A DNA stretch of 64,000 nt from Leptospira wolbachii serovar Codice str. CDC. Lineage in GTDB: Bacteria > Spirochaetota > Leptospiria > Leptospirales > Leptospiraceae. Below, piece by piece: positions 38,745 through 48,840 of the stretch. The stretch spans positions 1,008,001 to 1,072,000 of the forward strand of contig NZ_AOGZ02000014.1 in the NCBI RefSeq assembly GCF_000332515.2, given 5' to 3'. Under the pieces are notes generated by a model, which was not told the DNA's origin, searched no databases, and worked only from the letters and a program-made list of their open reading frames with translations. A program made the position numbers and the translations under genes. Positions within the stretch are counted from its first letter, which is position 1; each line of letters opens with the position of its first letter.

Positions 38745-40292
38745 TTAATTTCCACGTATCTTTGCAATCTCTTCTAAAGTTTCATCTTCTTTGTATTTTC
38801 CAAAGAGAATGATGGCGAGTAGACAGAATGCAGAAGCCAGAGGACCAGTCAAGCGAACACCTAGCTCCCCTCCCGCTTCTACTTCTTCGACTTTACAAAT
38901 GGTAGATTCCATACTTATTTTTGTCTCTCCCTTTAGATTTTTTTCAGATTCGGACTTCGGTTCGGACACAGAAGGAGCAAGGATTCCTGTCACAGTGGGT
39001 GACACATTTTTCTTTGTTTCACGATCAAGTCCGAGAAGAATGACCGTACTAAAGATAAGAACGGCCAGTGTTTGCCCCAGCTTTTGCATAAAGGTTCTGC
39101 CGGCATAAAACAATCCTTCCCGTTTGGAACCTGTTTTTAAAGAATCAAGTTCAGCAATATCAGCTAAGATAGCATTTGGCAAGATACCTAGGATTGCAAT
39201 CGGAATGGCTGCCACAGCAACGATCAAATAACCTTGAATATACGGTGGCAATGGTAATTCATCTTTTCCGATAAAATAGAGAGAAAGAAACAAGGCCAGA
39301 AATACATAGAATCCAAATAAAACTGTCTTTTTCTTACCGATCTTTCTTGCGATCCAGTTGACAACGGGATAAAAAGCAAAAGAAACAAGCAACATCACTG
39401 TGAGTAGTTGTGTTACAAACTCGCGTTCCAATTCCAAAAGGACCGTTACATAGTAAGAGATCCCCGTTGTGAGTATGGTGAGGGCAAGAAAGTAACAAAG
39501 ATCCGATAAAGCAAAGTATAGAAAATTCTTATTTTTGAATGTAAGGAAGATCGCCTCTTTAAAAGGAACACTCGATGCTTCTGACTCACAATAGGTTTTT
39601 TCATGGATAGAAATAACAGGGAAATACATACAAATCGCAGCGAATACACAGAGAATTCCTATAGCATATTGACGAGAGACTAAAGTCTGAACGGACAAGT
39701 CAGTATCAAAAACAAAGTTCGATTGCAACACATTAGCAATCATCGGTTCTGTCGATGCCACAATGATCCCCAAAGCGTAAGTAACGGAGATATAAGTAGA
39801 AAGATTCAATCGTTCTTCAGGAGAATGTCCAAGCTCAGGAATGAGAGCAAAGAAAGGAGTCACATACACCGTTAAAAATAGATAAAAAAGCAACATACAC
39901 CCTGTCATCCAAACTAGGTTTGTAGAAGAGACAAAGTTGTGAGGAGGCACAAAAATTAGCCAACAAAAGACGGCTGCTGGCACACCACCAAGAAAAAGAA
40001 AGGGAATGCGCCGACCAAACCGAGAAGAAAACCGATCCGAAGAATTAGCAATGATAGGATCTGTAAATGCATCCCACAAACGACCGACCGCAGCAACAAC
40101 ACCAATCGTAGAAAGGCCCCAAAAGGCCATTTTTTCAATGAGGTCAGGAAAACAATCCTGACCAGGTTTCGGTGCAGGAGGAAGATAAAAATAAACTTGA
40201 TGGAGACCAATGATATTGATGAGAGTCGACCAACCTAATTGGCCGATCGCATAACTCATCTGCTTTCGAAATGGTAAAGACGGTTTTCGCAT
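38745..40292 (-). CDS. GPH-family (MelB-like) sugar/cation symporter
   Basis: 515 residues from the ATG at 40292, with twelve hydrophobic segments. The start MSYAIGQLGWSTL and the block RLWDAFTDPIIANSSDRFSSRFGRRIPFLFLGG are typical of glycoside-pentoside-hexuronide symporters: the Asp-rich helix I-II region (DAFTDP) and FGRRIP loop. The large loop between helices 11 and 12 (about 440-485) is acidic and unusual. An in-frame GTG at 40301 is possible. Lies between bioB (50 nt away) and the small gene, same strand. Substrate unknown. Confidence 0.85.
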   Translation of the reverse strand: MRKPSLPFRKQMSYAIGQLGWSTLINIIGLHQVYFYLPPAPKPGQDCFPDLIEKMAFWGLSTIGVVAAVGRLWDAFTDPIIANSSDRFSSRFGRRIPFLFLGGVPAAVFCWLIFVPPHNFVSSTNLVWMTGCMLLFYLFLTVYVTPFFALIPELGHSPEERLNLSTYISVTYALGIIVASTEPMIANVLQSNFVFDTDLSVQTLVSRQYAIGILCVFAAICMYFPVISIHEKTYCESEASSVPFKEAIFLTFKNKNFLYFALSDLCYFLALTILTTGISYYVTVLLELEREFVTQLLTVMLLVSFAFYPVVNWIARKIGKKKTVLFGFYVFLALFLSLYFIGKDELPLPPYIQGYLIVAVAAIPIAILGILPNAILADIAELDSLKTGSKREGLFYAGRTFMQKLGQTLAVLIFSTVILLGLDRETKKNVSPTVTGILAPSVSEPKSESEKNLKGETKISMESTICKVEEVEAGGELGVRLTGPLASAFCLLAIILFGKYKEDETLEEIAKIRGN

Positions 40293-40351
40293 GTTTTTCA
40301 CTAGAGGCGGTAAAGTAGAAGCATGATACCGCCAAAAGTAAAAAAGGCAAA

Positions 40352-41407
40352 CTACTTTTTATGTTTGTAGAGTTCCGGAAAATTTTTCTCGTCGTAGAGG
40401 GATTGTGTTTCGTATTCATCCCAACCTTCTGGTACTCCTTCAGTAAATTCAGGTACCATAGAACAATCCCGAATCAAGTTCATTGTTTGAACCATCTCAC
40501 TCCCTTTTACGTTTAAGTACCCTTCAGCAAACAATGAATTGGCTACAAATAAAGCCATGGACTGTAAAGAACCCAAGTGTCCTTCTCTTCCTGCACCAAT
40601 ACGAATTTCTGAATCTGGATTGACCAAACGGAATACAGACAAAACACGAATACAAAACTCAGGTGTGAGTGATGACTTCTGAATGGCGTGGCCTTTGATC
40701 GGAATAAAAAAGTTAATGGGGATAGAAATCACACCTAGTCGTTTGAGTTCAAATGCAACTTGAATTAGATCTTTAAGCTCTTCTCCCATCCCAACGATGA
40801 TTCCAGAACATAATCCAATATCGGCCTCTCTTGCCGCCTCAAGCGTTGTTAGTCGGTCTTTGAAAGTATGTGTGGAACAGATTTCATTGTATTTGGATTC
40901 AGATGTATTGAGGTTATGATTGTATCTGTCAAGACCTGCATCTTTAAGAACTCTGGCTTTTTTTGCATCCAAAATTCCAGCAGACAAACAAACCTTCATC
41001 CCCAACTCTCCGTTGATTTTGGCGATAGTCTCTGCAAGTTTATCCACAGCTTTGTCAGTAGGACCTCGACCTGAGGTTACCATACAAAACCGGTAAGCAC
41101 CGTTGTCTTTTGCACGTTTGGCATCATCCCAAATCTCTTCGGGAGTCTTCAAAGAATACTCTTGGATTCCCGAATCTCCGCCTTTTCTTTGGGCACAATA
41201 TCCACAATCTTCAGGGCAATAACCATTTTTGATATTATCTAATATATGAATGCGAACACGATTGGTATAATAACGACTTCTTTCCTCTGACGCCCGAGCG
41301 ACAACCGACAGCAAAGGAATTTTTCCTTCTAGGATTTCAAGGGCTTCCGCTTCCGTAATTAAGGATGGAGCTGAAGATACTGTTTTTTCTTGGACTTCTG
41401 CAATCAT
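40352..41407 (-). CDS. bioB: Biotin synthase
   Basis: 351 residues. Radical-SAM Cys motif [14 protein letters not shown] (CxxxCxxC) near the N-terminus, then the residues that ligate the [2Fe-2S] cluster, including CLSAGIL and [10 protein letters not shown], and later [11 protein letters not shown] with the Arg ligand. It inserts sulfur into dethiobiotin. bioB ends a minus-strand set bioD-bioA-bioB; 63 nt separate it from bioA. Full length. Confidence 0.97.
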   Translation of the reverse strand: MIAEVQEKTVSSAPSLITEAEALEILEGKIPLLSVVARASEERSRYYTNRVRIHILDNIKNGYCPEDCGYCAQRKGGDSGIQEYSLKTPEEIWDDAKRAKDNGAYRFCMVTSGRGPTDKAVDKLAETIAKINGELGMKVCLSAGILDAKKARVLKDAGLDRYNHNLNTSESKYNEICSTHTFKDRLTTLEAAREADIGLCSGIIVGMGEELKDLIQVAFELKRLGVISIPINFFIPIKGHAIQKSSLTPEFCIRVLSVFRLVNPDSEIRIGAGREGHLGSLQSMALFVANSLFAEGYLNVKGSEMVQTMNLIRDCSMVPEFTEGVPEGWDEYETQSLYDEKNFPELYKHKK

Positions 41408-41470
41408 GAGAACAGGTTTCGGCGTGCGGGAACCTGTGTAAACGAAGAAAATCTCTTCGTATATTTAGTC

Positions 41471-42793
41471 TCAATCTGATTCTGGAATACTAAGGAGAGT
41501 CTGTTCCAAAGCCAAAAAAATTTGATCGAGAGAGTTCTCTGAAATGGTATAGGGTGGAGTGATATAAATAGTTCTGCCGAGGGGTCGAAGGAGAACACGA
41601 AATTCTTTCATTTTTTCACGAATCTGTTTTCCGATTGGGTTCAAATATTCATCCTCGGCGATGGTTTCCTTATATTCGAAGGCAAAGATTCCACCCATCA
41701 CTCGAACATTTTCAATTCGGTTTCCCAAGATTTTTTGGAATGGTTCTACTCGTTTCTGTAAGGAGTCTTCCAGTTTTTTGACTTGAGTAAGTCCCATCTC
41801 TTGCAAAAGTTTAACAGACGCATAACCAACGCTACACGCCAGTGGATTCCCCGTCATCGTGTGTGCATGAAAAAAAGCACGATAAGGATCTTTGGATAAA
41901 AACTGTTTGTAAATGAATTCAGAAACTAGAGTGGCCCCAAGGGGCAACATTCCTCCTGTTAGTCCCTTTGCCATCACAAGAAGGTCCGGTTTTGTTTCTG
42001 CCATTTGGTAAGCAAATGCGGAACCAAGCCGTCCCATCCCCGTAAAAACTTCATCGAAGATGAGAAGGGTATGAGTTTTTGTTGCAAGCTCTCTTAATTT
42101 AACGAGAACCTTTTTATCATAAAACAACATTCCATTGGCTCCAAAGACTAATGGTTCAATCACAATTCCCACATAGTCCTTTTGTTTGATTTCCAACTCT
42201 AAATTATCTAAACATTCCGTAGAACAAGTATTTGGTTTTTTTCCCCAAGGACAATGGTTACAATTTGGAGCTGGAAATTCTTTGGTAGGGAATCTTAGAT
42301 CAGAAAAGATCCGATTGAAGTAATTTTTTCCAGATACGTTCATAGCACCAATGCTATCGCCATGATAGGAATTGGAAAAAACAAGAAATTCTGATCTAGA
42401 GGTTAGGTCTGGATGGTTTTGGTAGTATTGGATTGCAAGTTTCAAAGCAATCTCAATCGCATTCGATCCATTATCCGAATAAAACACTTTATGAAAGTCG
42501 AAATTTGTTAGTTCTAATAAAGATTTAGACAATGACTCGGCTGCTGGATGGATATGACCCGCGAGCATGATATGATCGAGTTCTGCTATTTGTGTTTTGA
42601 GTGCAGCAACTAACGCAGGATGGCGGTGGCCAAAAATTATAGTCCACCAACTAGCGATGGCATCAATCCAAGTTTTTCCTTCGGAATCGGTAACAAACTC
42701 TCCTTCCGCTTTAACAATATGGATCAAGTCCTCCCCTTCTTCTTGGAGAGTCAAGGGAACCCATGTAAAAGTTTGGAGTGGATTAAATTTCAT
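41471..42793 (-). CDS. bioA: Adenosylmethionine-8-amino-7-oxononanoate aminotransferase
   Basis: 440 residues, PLP-dependent class III aminotransferase. WTSFRAG-like start HIVKAEGEFVTDSEGKTWIDAIASWWT, YSDNGSNAIEIALKLA, the substrate-binding DEVFTGMGRLG, and the PLP Lys in LLVMAKGLTGGMLPLGATL. It makes 7,8-diaminopelargonate. The start overlaps the end of bioD by 11 nt. Length and motifs are normal. Confidence 0.96.
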   Translation of the reverse strand: MKFNPLQTFTWVPLTLQEEGEDLIHIVKAEGEFVTDSEGKTWIDAIASWWTIIFGHRHPALVAALKTQIAELDHIMLAGHIHPAAESLSKSLLELTNFDFHKVFYSDNGSNAIEIALKLAIQYYQNHPDLTSRSEFLVFSNSYHGDSIGAMNVSGKNYFNRIFSDLRFPTKEFPAPNCNHCPWGKKPNTCSTECLDNLELEIKQKDYVGIVIEPLVFGANGMLFYDKKVLVKLRELATKTHTLLIFDEVFTGMGRLGSAFAYQMAETKPDLLVMAKGLTGGMLPLGATLVSEFIYKQFLSKDPYRAFFHAHTMTGNPLACSVGYASVKLLQEMGLTQVKKLEDSLQKRVEPFQKILGNRIENVRVMGGIFAFEYKETIAEDEYLNPIGKQIREKMKEFRVLLRPLGRTIYITPPYTISENSLDQIFLALEQTLLSIPESD

Positions 42794-43475
42794 CTTCAGG
42801 GTTGAGTAAAGTATCGATCACATTTCGATGGGTATCAAAATGTTCGTTAGCAAACGAAATAAATGCTCCCGGTGATAATTTCTGTTCTGGAAAATTGGTA
42901 ATTCCCAAACAAGGAGCACCACCTAACCTTTGAATGATTTCCGCATTATCCTTTTGTAATGAATTGTTTGGTCCAACTAAATAAAATCCAATTACGGGAA
43001 TAAAACGTGCTGTCAGCACATCTAAAGTTAACAATGTATGATTGATCGTTCCAAGTTCTGTGGATCCAATCACAACCACAGGTAAGTTACTTTCTTGGAT
43101 CCCTTTGATGGCAAGGTAATCCTCTGTCCAAGGGACAAAAACCCCACCTGCCCCTTCGATCAATGTGTTGGTTTTTCTTTCTTTAGCAATGACGCCGAGA
43201 AGAGATTTGGGATCCAAATTTTTCCCTTCCTGTTTGGAGGCATAATGCGGACTTGCAGGAGTCAAAAACTCGTAAACAGGTTTTAGAAAGAATAAATCAG
43301 ATAAATTCGTTGTTTTCTGGACAAACTCGGTATCACTCGCACTAGAAAGCCCGGTTTGGATGGGTTTCCAATACCGGAACCCAAAGCTCTCAGCATATTT
43401 AGCCATAAATAGACAGGAAAAAAATGTTTTCCCGATATCCGTTCCGGTTCCCGCTACATAAAAAGCTTGGCCCAT
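42783..43475 (-). CDS. bioD: Dethiobiotin synthetase
   Basis: 230 residues from the ATG at 43475, giving MGQAFYVAGTGTDIGKTFFSC with the P-loop (GTGTDIGKT). Catalytic Lys in KPIQTGL and the family block SPHYASKQEG near residue 75, then EGAGGVFVPW. ATP-dependent ring closure to dethiobiotin. An in-frame TTG at 43484 is an alternative start. It overlaps bioA by 11 nt. A 29-bp stretch of this gene (43225..43253), encoding SPHYASKQEG, recurs exactly in carA. Confidence 0.95.
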   Translation of the reverse strand: MGQAFYVAGTGTDIGKTFFSCLFMAKYAESFGFRYWKPIQTGLSSASDTEFVQKTTNLSDLFFLKPVYEFLTPASPHYASKQEGKNLDPKSLLGVIAKERKTNTLIEGAGGVFVPWTEDYLAIKGIQESNLPVVVIGSTELGTINHTLLTLDVLTARFIPVIGFYLVGPNNSLQKDNAEIIQRLGGAPCLGITNFPEQKLSPGAFISFANEHFDTHRNVIDTLLNPEDEI

Positions 43476-43497
43476 ACGGATCAAGTTTTATCAATTC

Positions 43498-43534
43498 TTG
43501 ACCCCGTCTATCCGATTTATATAGGAGAGGCTCT
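43498..43534 (+). promoter_or_regulatory. Candidate promoter and RBS for the cNMP gene
   Basis: TTGACC (43498..43503) followed after 16 bp by TATAGG (43520..43525), then AGGAGAGG as a Shine-Dalgarno a few bases before the ATG at 43535. Position fits; the -10 is weak. Confidence 0.4.
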
Positions 43535-44055
43535 ATGCAACTTCCCCTTTGGAAATCCATTCTCAAACGTGACGAAAACCCGATAACGGAGATTTCACAT
43601 TTTTTACGCGAAACCGCTATCTTCGAAGGTATGTCTCGTAGGACCTTACGTGAAGTCGCAAGCTGATTCACAAACGTAAGTATTATGCTGGGGAAACCAT
43701 CTTCTACCAAGGCCAAGCAGGAACCGGTGTGTATTTGATCTTACAAGGGAAGGTGGAAATTTTTTCAGAAAGAGAAGGTGTCACTTTAAAGCTCGCAGAA
43801 CTAGAGAAAGGTGCTTTTTTTGGAGAACTTGCACTGTTTCAAGATTTTCCTAGATCTGCCACTGCAGTTGCTCTTGTGGATTCCATTCTACTGGGATTTT
43901 TTCAACCAGAACTAAAAACTCTTTTAGAAACTAAACCAAGAGTGGGAAACGATCTACTTCTCAGTTTTGCGTCAATCATTGCCGATAGACTTCGCAAAAC
44001 AAATGATACATTAGAAGCGGCCTACTTCAAAAGCAAAAAAAATAAAGCCAAATGA
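43535..44055 (+). pseudogene. Cyclic-nucleotide-binding-domain protein, frameshifted
   Basis: A gene starting with ATG at 43535 (RBS GGAG) reads MQLPLWKSILKRDENPITEI and continues to TLREVAS, where TGA at 43664 stops it after 43 codons. The second part, in another frame, continues the same domain: LIHKRKYYAGETIFYQGQAG, then LILQGKVEIF and FGELALFQDFPRSATAVAL, the cNMP-binding beta barrel with its phosphate-binding cassette. A single missing base at about 43663 (GCAAGCTGATT where AGCCTGATT or AGCTTGATT would read on) accounts for it. No DNA-binding domain is present. Either a mutated gene or a sequencing error; a start at GTG 43729 would give only a truncated domain. It is followed by the AI-2E-family gene with an overlap of 4 nt. 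Confidence 0.75.
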
Positions 44056-45110
44056 ATTTAAAAGAATTCAATATATCATCGCTTATCTTACGAAGTGCTT
44101 TTTTTGGGCTGATTGCACTTACCATTTTGATTGGGATAGTGGGAGTTAAGTTCTTAGCCATTCCACTTCTCATTTCAGGAATCCATTTTTATATTTTCCA
44201 TGGAATTGTAGATTATTTTGAATCAAGGGGAGTTCATAGAGCGATTACAACCATCCTTATCTTCTCGGTTTTGATTGCCGTGGCTTATTGGTTTTTAGCT
44301 TTTTACCTGCCAAATCTTTTCGAAAAGGTGCAACCAATCGTTTCCGAATGGTCAACCAAGATGGATGATCCCAATTTTCAGTTACTAGATTTTAATAAAC
44401 TTCCTGTTGTTTCCCAAAATCCTGAGTTGTGGAAAAAAATCATTAACCCGGAAGAAGTTGCAAAAATGGCAACAACCAATTTGGAAGAATTTTTACGCAG
44501 TCTTGTTGTAATGATCCCAACGTTTATCAGTTGGATGATTATCATTCCCATCATTAGTTTCTTTTTATTATTGGATGCAAATCTAATCTATAAAACTGTG
44601 ATCAGTTTTATCCCCAATCGATTTTTCGAGATGTTCCTGATGGTATTCTATCGAATGAACCAGCAGATCACTAGTTACTTAAAGAGTTTGGTAATCCAAT
44701 GTGGAATTATGGCAATCGTTGCTTCCATTGGTTTTTATATTGTAGGAGTTAAGTTTTTTATTCTCTTTGGAGTGTTTTTGGGTATCGCCAATTCCATTCC
44801 TTACCTTGGGCCCCTGATAGGTGCAGTTCCTCCCATTTTATTCTCTATCATCTTCCCAGAAATGTCACCTTCTATTGGTTCCATTGCTTCTGTAGTCGTG
44901 GTAGCTCAATTAGTGGATAATGCCATTGTCCAACCAGTGGTGATTGCTAATGCAGTTTCTCTCCATCCGCTTGCGATTATGATTGGAATTGCTGTAGGAG
45001 GAAACTTCTTTGGAATCTTTGGAATGTTACTCGCTATTCCAGTGTTATCCATTCTTAAAGTAACGATTGGAATTTTATACCATGCGTTAAAAGAACACCA
45101 AATCATCTAA
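44052..45110 (+). CDS. AI-2E-family transporter (PerM/TqsA-like)
   Basis: 352 residues with about eight membrane helices in the typical arrangement: two pairs at the N-terminus, a periplasmic-side segment of about 70 residues (SEWSTKMDDPNFQLLDF), and a conserved helical hairpin GVFLGIANSIPYLGPLIGAVPP. Family members export autoinducer-2 or act as antiporters. The ATG overlaps the stop of the cNMP gene. Which activity applies is not shown by the sequence. Confidence 0.88.
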   Translation: MNLKEFNISSLILRSAFFGLIALTILIGIVGVKFLAIPLLISGIHFYIFHGIVDYFESRGVHRAITTILIFSVLIAVAYWFLAFYLPNLFEKVQPIVSEWSTKMDDPNFQLLDFNKLPVVSQNPELWKKIINPEEVAKMATTNLEEFLRSLVVMIPTFISWMIIIPIISFFLLLDANLIYKTVISFIPNRFFEMFLMVFYRMNQQITSYLKSLVIQCGIMAIVASIGFYIVGVKFFILFGVFLGIANSIPYLGPLIGAVPPILFSIIFPEMSPSIGSIASVVVVAQLVDNAIVQPVVIANAVSLHPLAIMIGIAVGGNFFGIFGMLLAIPVLSILKVTIGILYHALKEHQII

Positions 45111-45148
45111 TTGAATTCGTTCATTAAAGGTTAGGCTGTTTTTTCGAT

Positions 45149-46063
45149 TTATTCTTCGCGTTTATTCCACTTACCCATTTCGGAAAACACAATACCGAAT
45201 AGGGTAAGGCCGGAGCCAATCATTCCCACCGTTTCCAATCGCTCACCTAATACTAAATAAGCGAGAAAGAAAGAAAAAACTGGTTCCATACTGTAAAGCA
45301 GTCCGGCTCTCGCAGGCGGAACTGCTTTCTGGTACCTGGTTTGGATCTGTGTTGTGAATATTGTCGCAAAGATAGAAGTATAAATGATCCCAATCCAGAA
45401 TTTCAAATCAAATTGAATAGAGACAGATTGGTTTAAAAATATGGATTCAACCGGAAACAAAGTGGTGGAAACGATCGCAATCAGAAGAATCTCAAAAGAA
45501 ACAAGTATTTGAGCAGGAATTTTTTTACTAAAGATATCGATGAGTATGATGTAGATAGCAAAGAAAAAAGCACCGATCAGTGTCAGTCCGTCACCTAATC
45601 CAAAACCCGTGGACTGAAGGATTTCTTCATACGTTTTTCCGTTTTGTGAAATCAAAAATAATCCTGCAACCACAATCAAAACAGCAACCCATGTGCGTAA
45701 GGATGGCAACTTTCGTTCGATTATAATTTGTAACAAAGGTACAAAAATAACATAAGCACCGGTCATAAACCCAGACTGTGTAGCTGTCGTATAAACAAGG
45801 CCAATGGTTTGGAAGGCATAACCTAATAGAGCAGAACATGCCACTAAAAATGCGGGAAAAATATAGTCCCACCTGCGATTTGCTTTTGCAAACAAAGTCT
45901 TTCGGTAGAGCAGTAAGGTGACAATTCCTGCGAGCCAAAATCGAACGGCTAAAAATAGGAAGGGGGGCACCGAATCCAGTGCAAGTTTGATGACCACAAA
46001 GGTTCCACCCCAAAGAATGGCCGCAATCACCAAAAAGAGTTCCGGAGTTAAGATCCTGGACAT
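45149..46063 (-). CDS. EamA (DMT superfamily) transporter, first copy
   Basis: 304 residues from the ATG at 46063, with AAGAGA upstream. Ten hydrophobic helices in two repeats: LFLVIAAILWGGTFVVIKLAL, and a second repeat starting TLIGAFFFAIYIILID. Typical Pro-Gly elements in helix 4 and the sixth helix are seen. It is a probable metabolite or amino-acid exporter at the inner membrane. Divergent from the hypothetical gene at 46106. A second, unrelated-looking EamA gene lies at 47953. Confidence 0.87.
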   Translation of the reverse strand: MSRILTPELFLVIAAILWGGTFVVIKLALDSVPPFLFLAVRFWLAGIVTLLLYRKTLFAKANRRWDYIFPAFLVACSALLGYAFQTIGLVYTTATQSGFMTGAYVIFVPLLQIIIERKLPSLRTWVAVLIVVAGLFLISQNGKTYEEILQSTGFGLGDGLTLIGAFFFAIYIILIDIFSKKIPAQILVSFEILLIAIVSTTLFPVESIFLNQSVSIQFDLKFWIGIIYTSIFATIFTTQIQTRYQKAVPPARAGLLYSMEPVFSFFLAYLVLGERLETVGMIGSGLTLFGIVFSEMGKWNKREE

Positions 46064-46105
46064 ATAAGTCAATCTCTTGAATGAAAGGTCCAGAGCAAGG
46101 AAAAG

Positions 46106-47317
46106 ATGAATTGGAAATTTAGAATCCGAAAACCGCAGACCGGAACCACTTTAAGTTGGGAAGTGTATTTCCCGCCCGGCACGGCAACACAAGTTGGGGA
46201 AAAAATCAAAGAAATTCTGAGTTCTGTACCCTTACCAAACCAACCAGAACCGAATGTTCGAATTTTTTCGGAAAAAATCAAATTAGAAAATACCAATTCA
46301 CACCAAATCACCTATCTCTTGTTTCATGGGCTTTGTTTTCGAGACATCCGACTAGTGATCGCACGAACAACGGATTGGGATAGTTCGGCCGAGGTGAGAG
46401 AAGAAGAATGGGATCGCATTTTAACAGAAGCAGTTGGAATCGCAAAACCATTGTTTACTGAACCGAATATAAAGTTTTATGAAATTAAAGAAAATCTCCA
46501 TATCAGTTACTTCGAAGATGAAATTACAGTTTCTCTCTCGGTCATGGGAGAACCTGGATACAAACGGGGCATCAAAGCCACCTTCCCAACCAGTGCCCCA
46601 GTCCCCGAGGACTTGAGCCAAATTTTAATCCAACAATGTTTTGAAATCTTTTTAGTTTCTAAAGAGGATGTGGCAGCGTTATACATTCCATTTGCTGGCA
46701 CTTTGACTTTTGCCACCGAATGGGCGTTACAATCAGAAAAAATCCCTCTCTTATCTTTACCAAGAGAATTTCTCTTCAAACGAATGGTTTTGTTCCCAGA
46801 AAAATCTTTAGATCATTATAAGAAAAAACTCAAAAGTTCATTACCTTCCACTTCTTACTCCACACCCATTGTCATCCAAGACACCGACCCCGCTTTAGAA
46901 AGTTATTGGTTAGAAGAATTCAATCGATGGAGACAATTAATACAAGTGAAGAATTGGGATCATAGTATCTCAGATTTTTTTAGGACCTTTCCTGTTTTGC
47001 CAGAAGCAGAATCAGAAACTTCTCATTACTTTTTACCACTAAACCCACCTTATGGACTTCGGAAAAATGAAAGAACAGAAACCGAAGAAAAACTCTATCA
47101 AAAAATCGGCAAACGATTAGAAGATCTTTTAAAACTCACGAAAAATCGCCCCAAACTCATTGGATTTATACTATGCCCTACAGAAGAAAAATGGAGCGAT
47201 TGTATGCGAGAGCTAAGAAATTTTTCTAAAAAAACAATCCATGTCACACATGGAGGAATCGACTTACGAGTATTATACTTTCATTCGGAGGGAAGAGTTG
47301 AAAGACGTACAAATTGA
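46106..47317 (+). CDS. Unrecognised protein of 403 residues
   Basis: No domain is recognised. The protein starts [20 protein letters not shown], has no signal peptide or membrane segment and is mixed alpha/beta, with many aromatic and charged residues. It has a good RBS (AAGGAAAAG directly before the ATG) and an intact frame and overlaps ung by 20 nt, so expression is coupled. It may be involved in DNA-related work because of its neighbour, but that is only context. A database search would be needed to name it. Confidence 0.7.
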   Translation: MNWKFRIRKPQTGTTLSWEVYFPPGTATQVGEKIKEILSSVPLPNQPEPNVRIFSEKIKLENTNSHQITYLLFHGLCFRDIRLVIARTTDWDSSAEVREEEWDRILTEAVGIAKPLFTEPNIKFYEIKENLHISYFEDEITVSLSVMGEPGYKRGIKATFPTSAPVPEDLSQILIQQCFEIFLVSKEDVAALYIPFAGTLTFATEWALQSEKIPLLSLPREFLFKRMVLFPEKSLDHYKKKLKSSLPSTSYSTPIVIQDTDPALESYWLEEFNRWRQLIQVKNWDHSISDFFRTFPVLPEAESETSHYFLPLNPPYGLRKNERTETEEKLYQKIGKRLEDLLKLTKNRPKLIGFILCPTEEKWSDCMRELRNFSKKTIHVTHGGIDLRVLYFHSEGRVERRTN

Positions 47318-47963
47318 ACCTGGATGGAAGGAAGTCCTACAATCAGAGTTTGAGAAACCGTATTTTTCTAACTTACGGGAATGGGTAAGGGAAGAATACA
47401 AATCCAAAACTGTTTATCCTCCGGCAAAATTAATTTTCAATACCTTCGACTCTTGTCCCTTTGAGAAAGTAAAAGTCGTTATCCTCGGCCAAGACCCTTA
47501 CCATGGTCCGGGACAAGCCCATGGCCTTTGTTTTTCTGTAAATGATGGTGTTCCTTTCCCACCTTCCTTACAGAATATTTTCAAAGAAATTGCGGATGAT
47601 CTGAAAAAACCAATCCCAAAATCGGGAGACTTAACTCGTTTGGCAAACCAAGGAGTCCTTCTTCTAAATGCCACACTCACTGTCCAAAAAGACAAAGCAG
47701 GATCCCATCAGAACAAAGGTTGGGAAGAGTTTACCGATGCTGCTATTCATATTTTGGCAGAGAAAAAATCCAATATTGTTTTTTTATTATGGGGATCATT
47801 TGCTGGAAAAAAAGAATCCTTAATTCCACCAAACAAACATTTGGTTTTAAAATCAGCGCATCCTTCCCCCCTCTCCGCCTACCGAGGCTTTTTAGGAAAC
47901 AAACATTTTTCCAAAACCAATGAATACTTAGTCTCTCAAGGAAAAGAGCCCATTGACTGGTAA
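47298..47963 (+). CDS. ung: Uracil-DNA glycosylase
   Basis: 221 residues from a TTG at 47298, chosen because GGAGGG lies five bases upstream and the protein then starts in register with other Ung enzymes ([18 protein letters not shown]). Motifs: catalytic [14 protein letters not shown] with the Asp, uracil-contact FNTFDSCPF, and the DNA-intercalating [11 protein letters not shown] with the His. It removes uracil from DNA in base-excision repair. The start overlaps the previous gene by 20 nt, and the stop overlaps the next by 11 nt. Confidence 0.96.
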   Translation: MKDVQIEPGWKEVLQSEFEKPYFSNLREWVREEYKSKTVYPPAKLIFNTFDSCPFEKVKVVILGQDPYHGPGQAHGLCFSVNDGVPFPPSLQNIFKEIADDLKKPIPKSGDLTRLANQGVLLLNATLTVQKDKAGSHQNKGWEEFTDAAIHILAEKKSNIVFLLWGSFAGKKESLIPPNKHLVLKSAHPSPLSAYRGFLGNKHFSKTNEYLVSQGKEPIDW

Positions 47964-48840
47964 TGAAAAAAAGGGATATTTCTTTGTTTTTTTGACAGGA
48001 GTTTTTTTTGCCCTTGAAGTCATTGGATTTAAAGAAATTTTCCGAAACTATAATACAGAACCAGAGATTGCCGCACTCTTTGGAGTAGGTTTTGCTTTTT
48101 TCATCGTAACTCCCTATTTTCTCATCTCAAAAAAACGAAGGATAAAAGTTGTAACAACAATAAAGCGAGATGGAATTATCCTTACCTTAGGAACCATCTC
48201 TAATGCGATTGGAATTGTTTTGTATTACTATGCTCTCAAACAAACAGATTTGGGTCCAGCAGCGATTCTAATCAAAACAACAGTTTTGTATAATGTAATG
48301 CTCGGAGTTTTGTTTCTGGGAGAACGCCTAAAGAGGATGGAAGTTTTTGGCATCGCCATGGCAATTTTGGGAATTTATATGATCTCCACATTAGAAGGAC
48401 AAATCAAGATTGTATCTGCCTTTTGTATTTTACTTAGTGCCTTTCTCTTTGCGATCCAAAGTTATATGATTAAAAAATATGTGCCTGAAATATTAGGCCT
48501 GGAATATGCTTACCTCCGACTTTTACTTTTGAGTATATTTTTCTTTCTCTATTCGGTTTCTATTGGCTCGTTTCAAATTCCAAAATTATCAATCATAATC
48601 ATCCTTGGGTTATTCTCCCTGCTCGGCTATTTTTTAGGGAGGGCATTTTATTTCGAAGCACACAACTATTTACCCATCAGCAAACTGAATGCGACACTTC
48701 TAATCGAACCCATTTTCCTAATGTTTGTGGGGATTTTGTTTATGAATGAACCCATTGACAGTCAAAAACTGGTTGGTGCAGGACTCATTCTCGCAGGATT
48801 GTATCTGATTGTATTTCACAAACAAAAGGTAAAACAATGA
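47953..48840 (+). CDS. EamA (DMT superfamily) transporter, second copy
   Basis: 295 residues starting at a TTG at 47953, inside the last codons of ung; AAGGA lies about ten bases upstream. Ten hydrophobic helices in two halves, with the Pro/Gly of helix 4 ([27 protein letters not shown]) and the second half [19 protein letters not shown] small-molecule exporter, substrate unknown. The stop overlaps the pterin dehydratase gene by 4 nt (ATGA). Confidence 0.84.
   Translation: MTGNEKKGYFFVFLTGVFFALEVIGFKEIFRNYNTEPEIAALFGVGFAFFIVTPYFLISKKRRIKVVTTIKRDGIILTLGTISNAIGIVLYYYALKQTDLGPAAILIKTTVLYNVMLGVLFLGERLKRMEVFGIAMAILGIYMISTLEGQIKIVSAFCILLSAFLFAIQSYMIKKYVPEILGLEYAYLRLLLLSIFFFLYSVSIGSFQIPKLSIIIILGLFSLLGYFLGRAFYFEAHNYLPISKLNATLLIEPIFLMFVGILFMNEPIDSQKLVGAGLILAGLYLIVFHKQKVKQ

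Noticed and set aside
47241..47297. Longer start of ung (ATG 47241)
   Set aside because: The extra 19 residues overlap the previous gene and have no RBS; the TTG at 47298 has GGAGGG at proper spacing.
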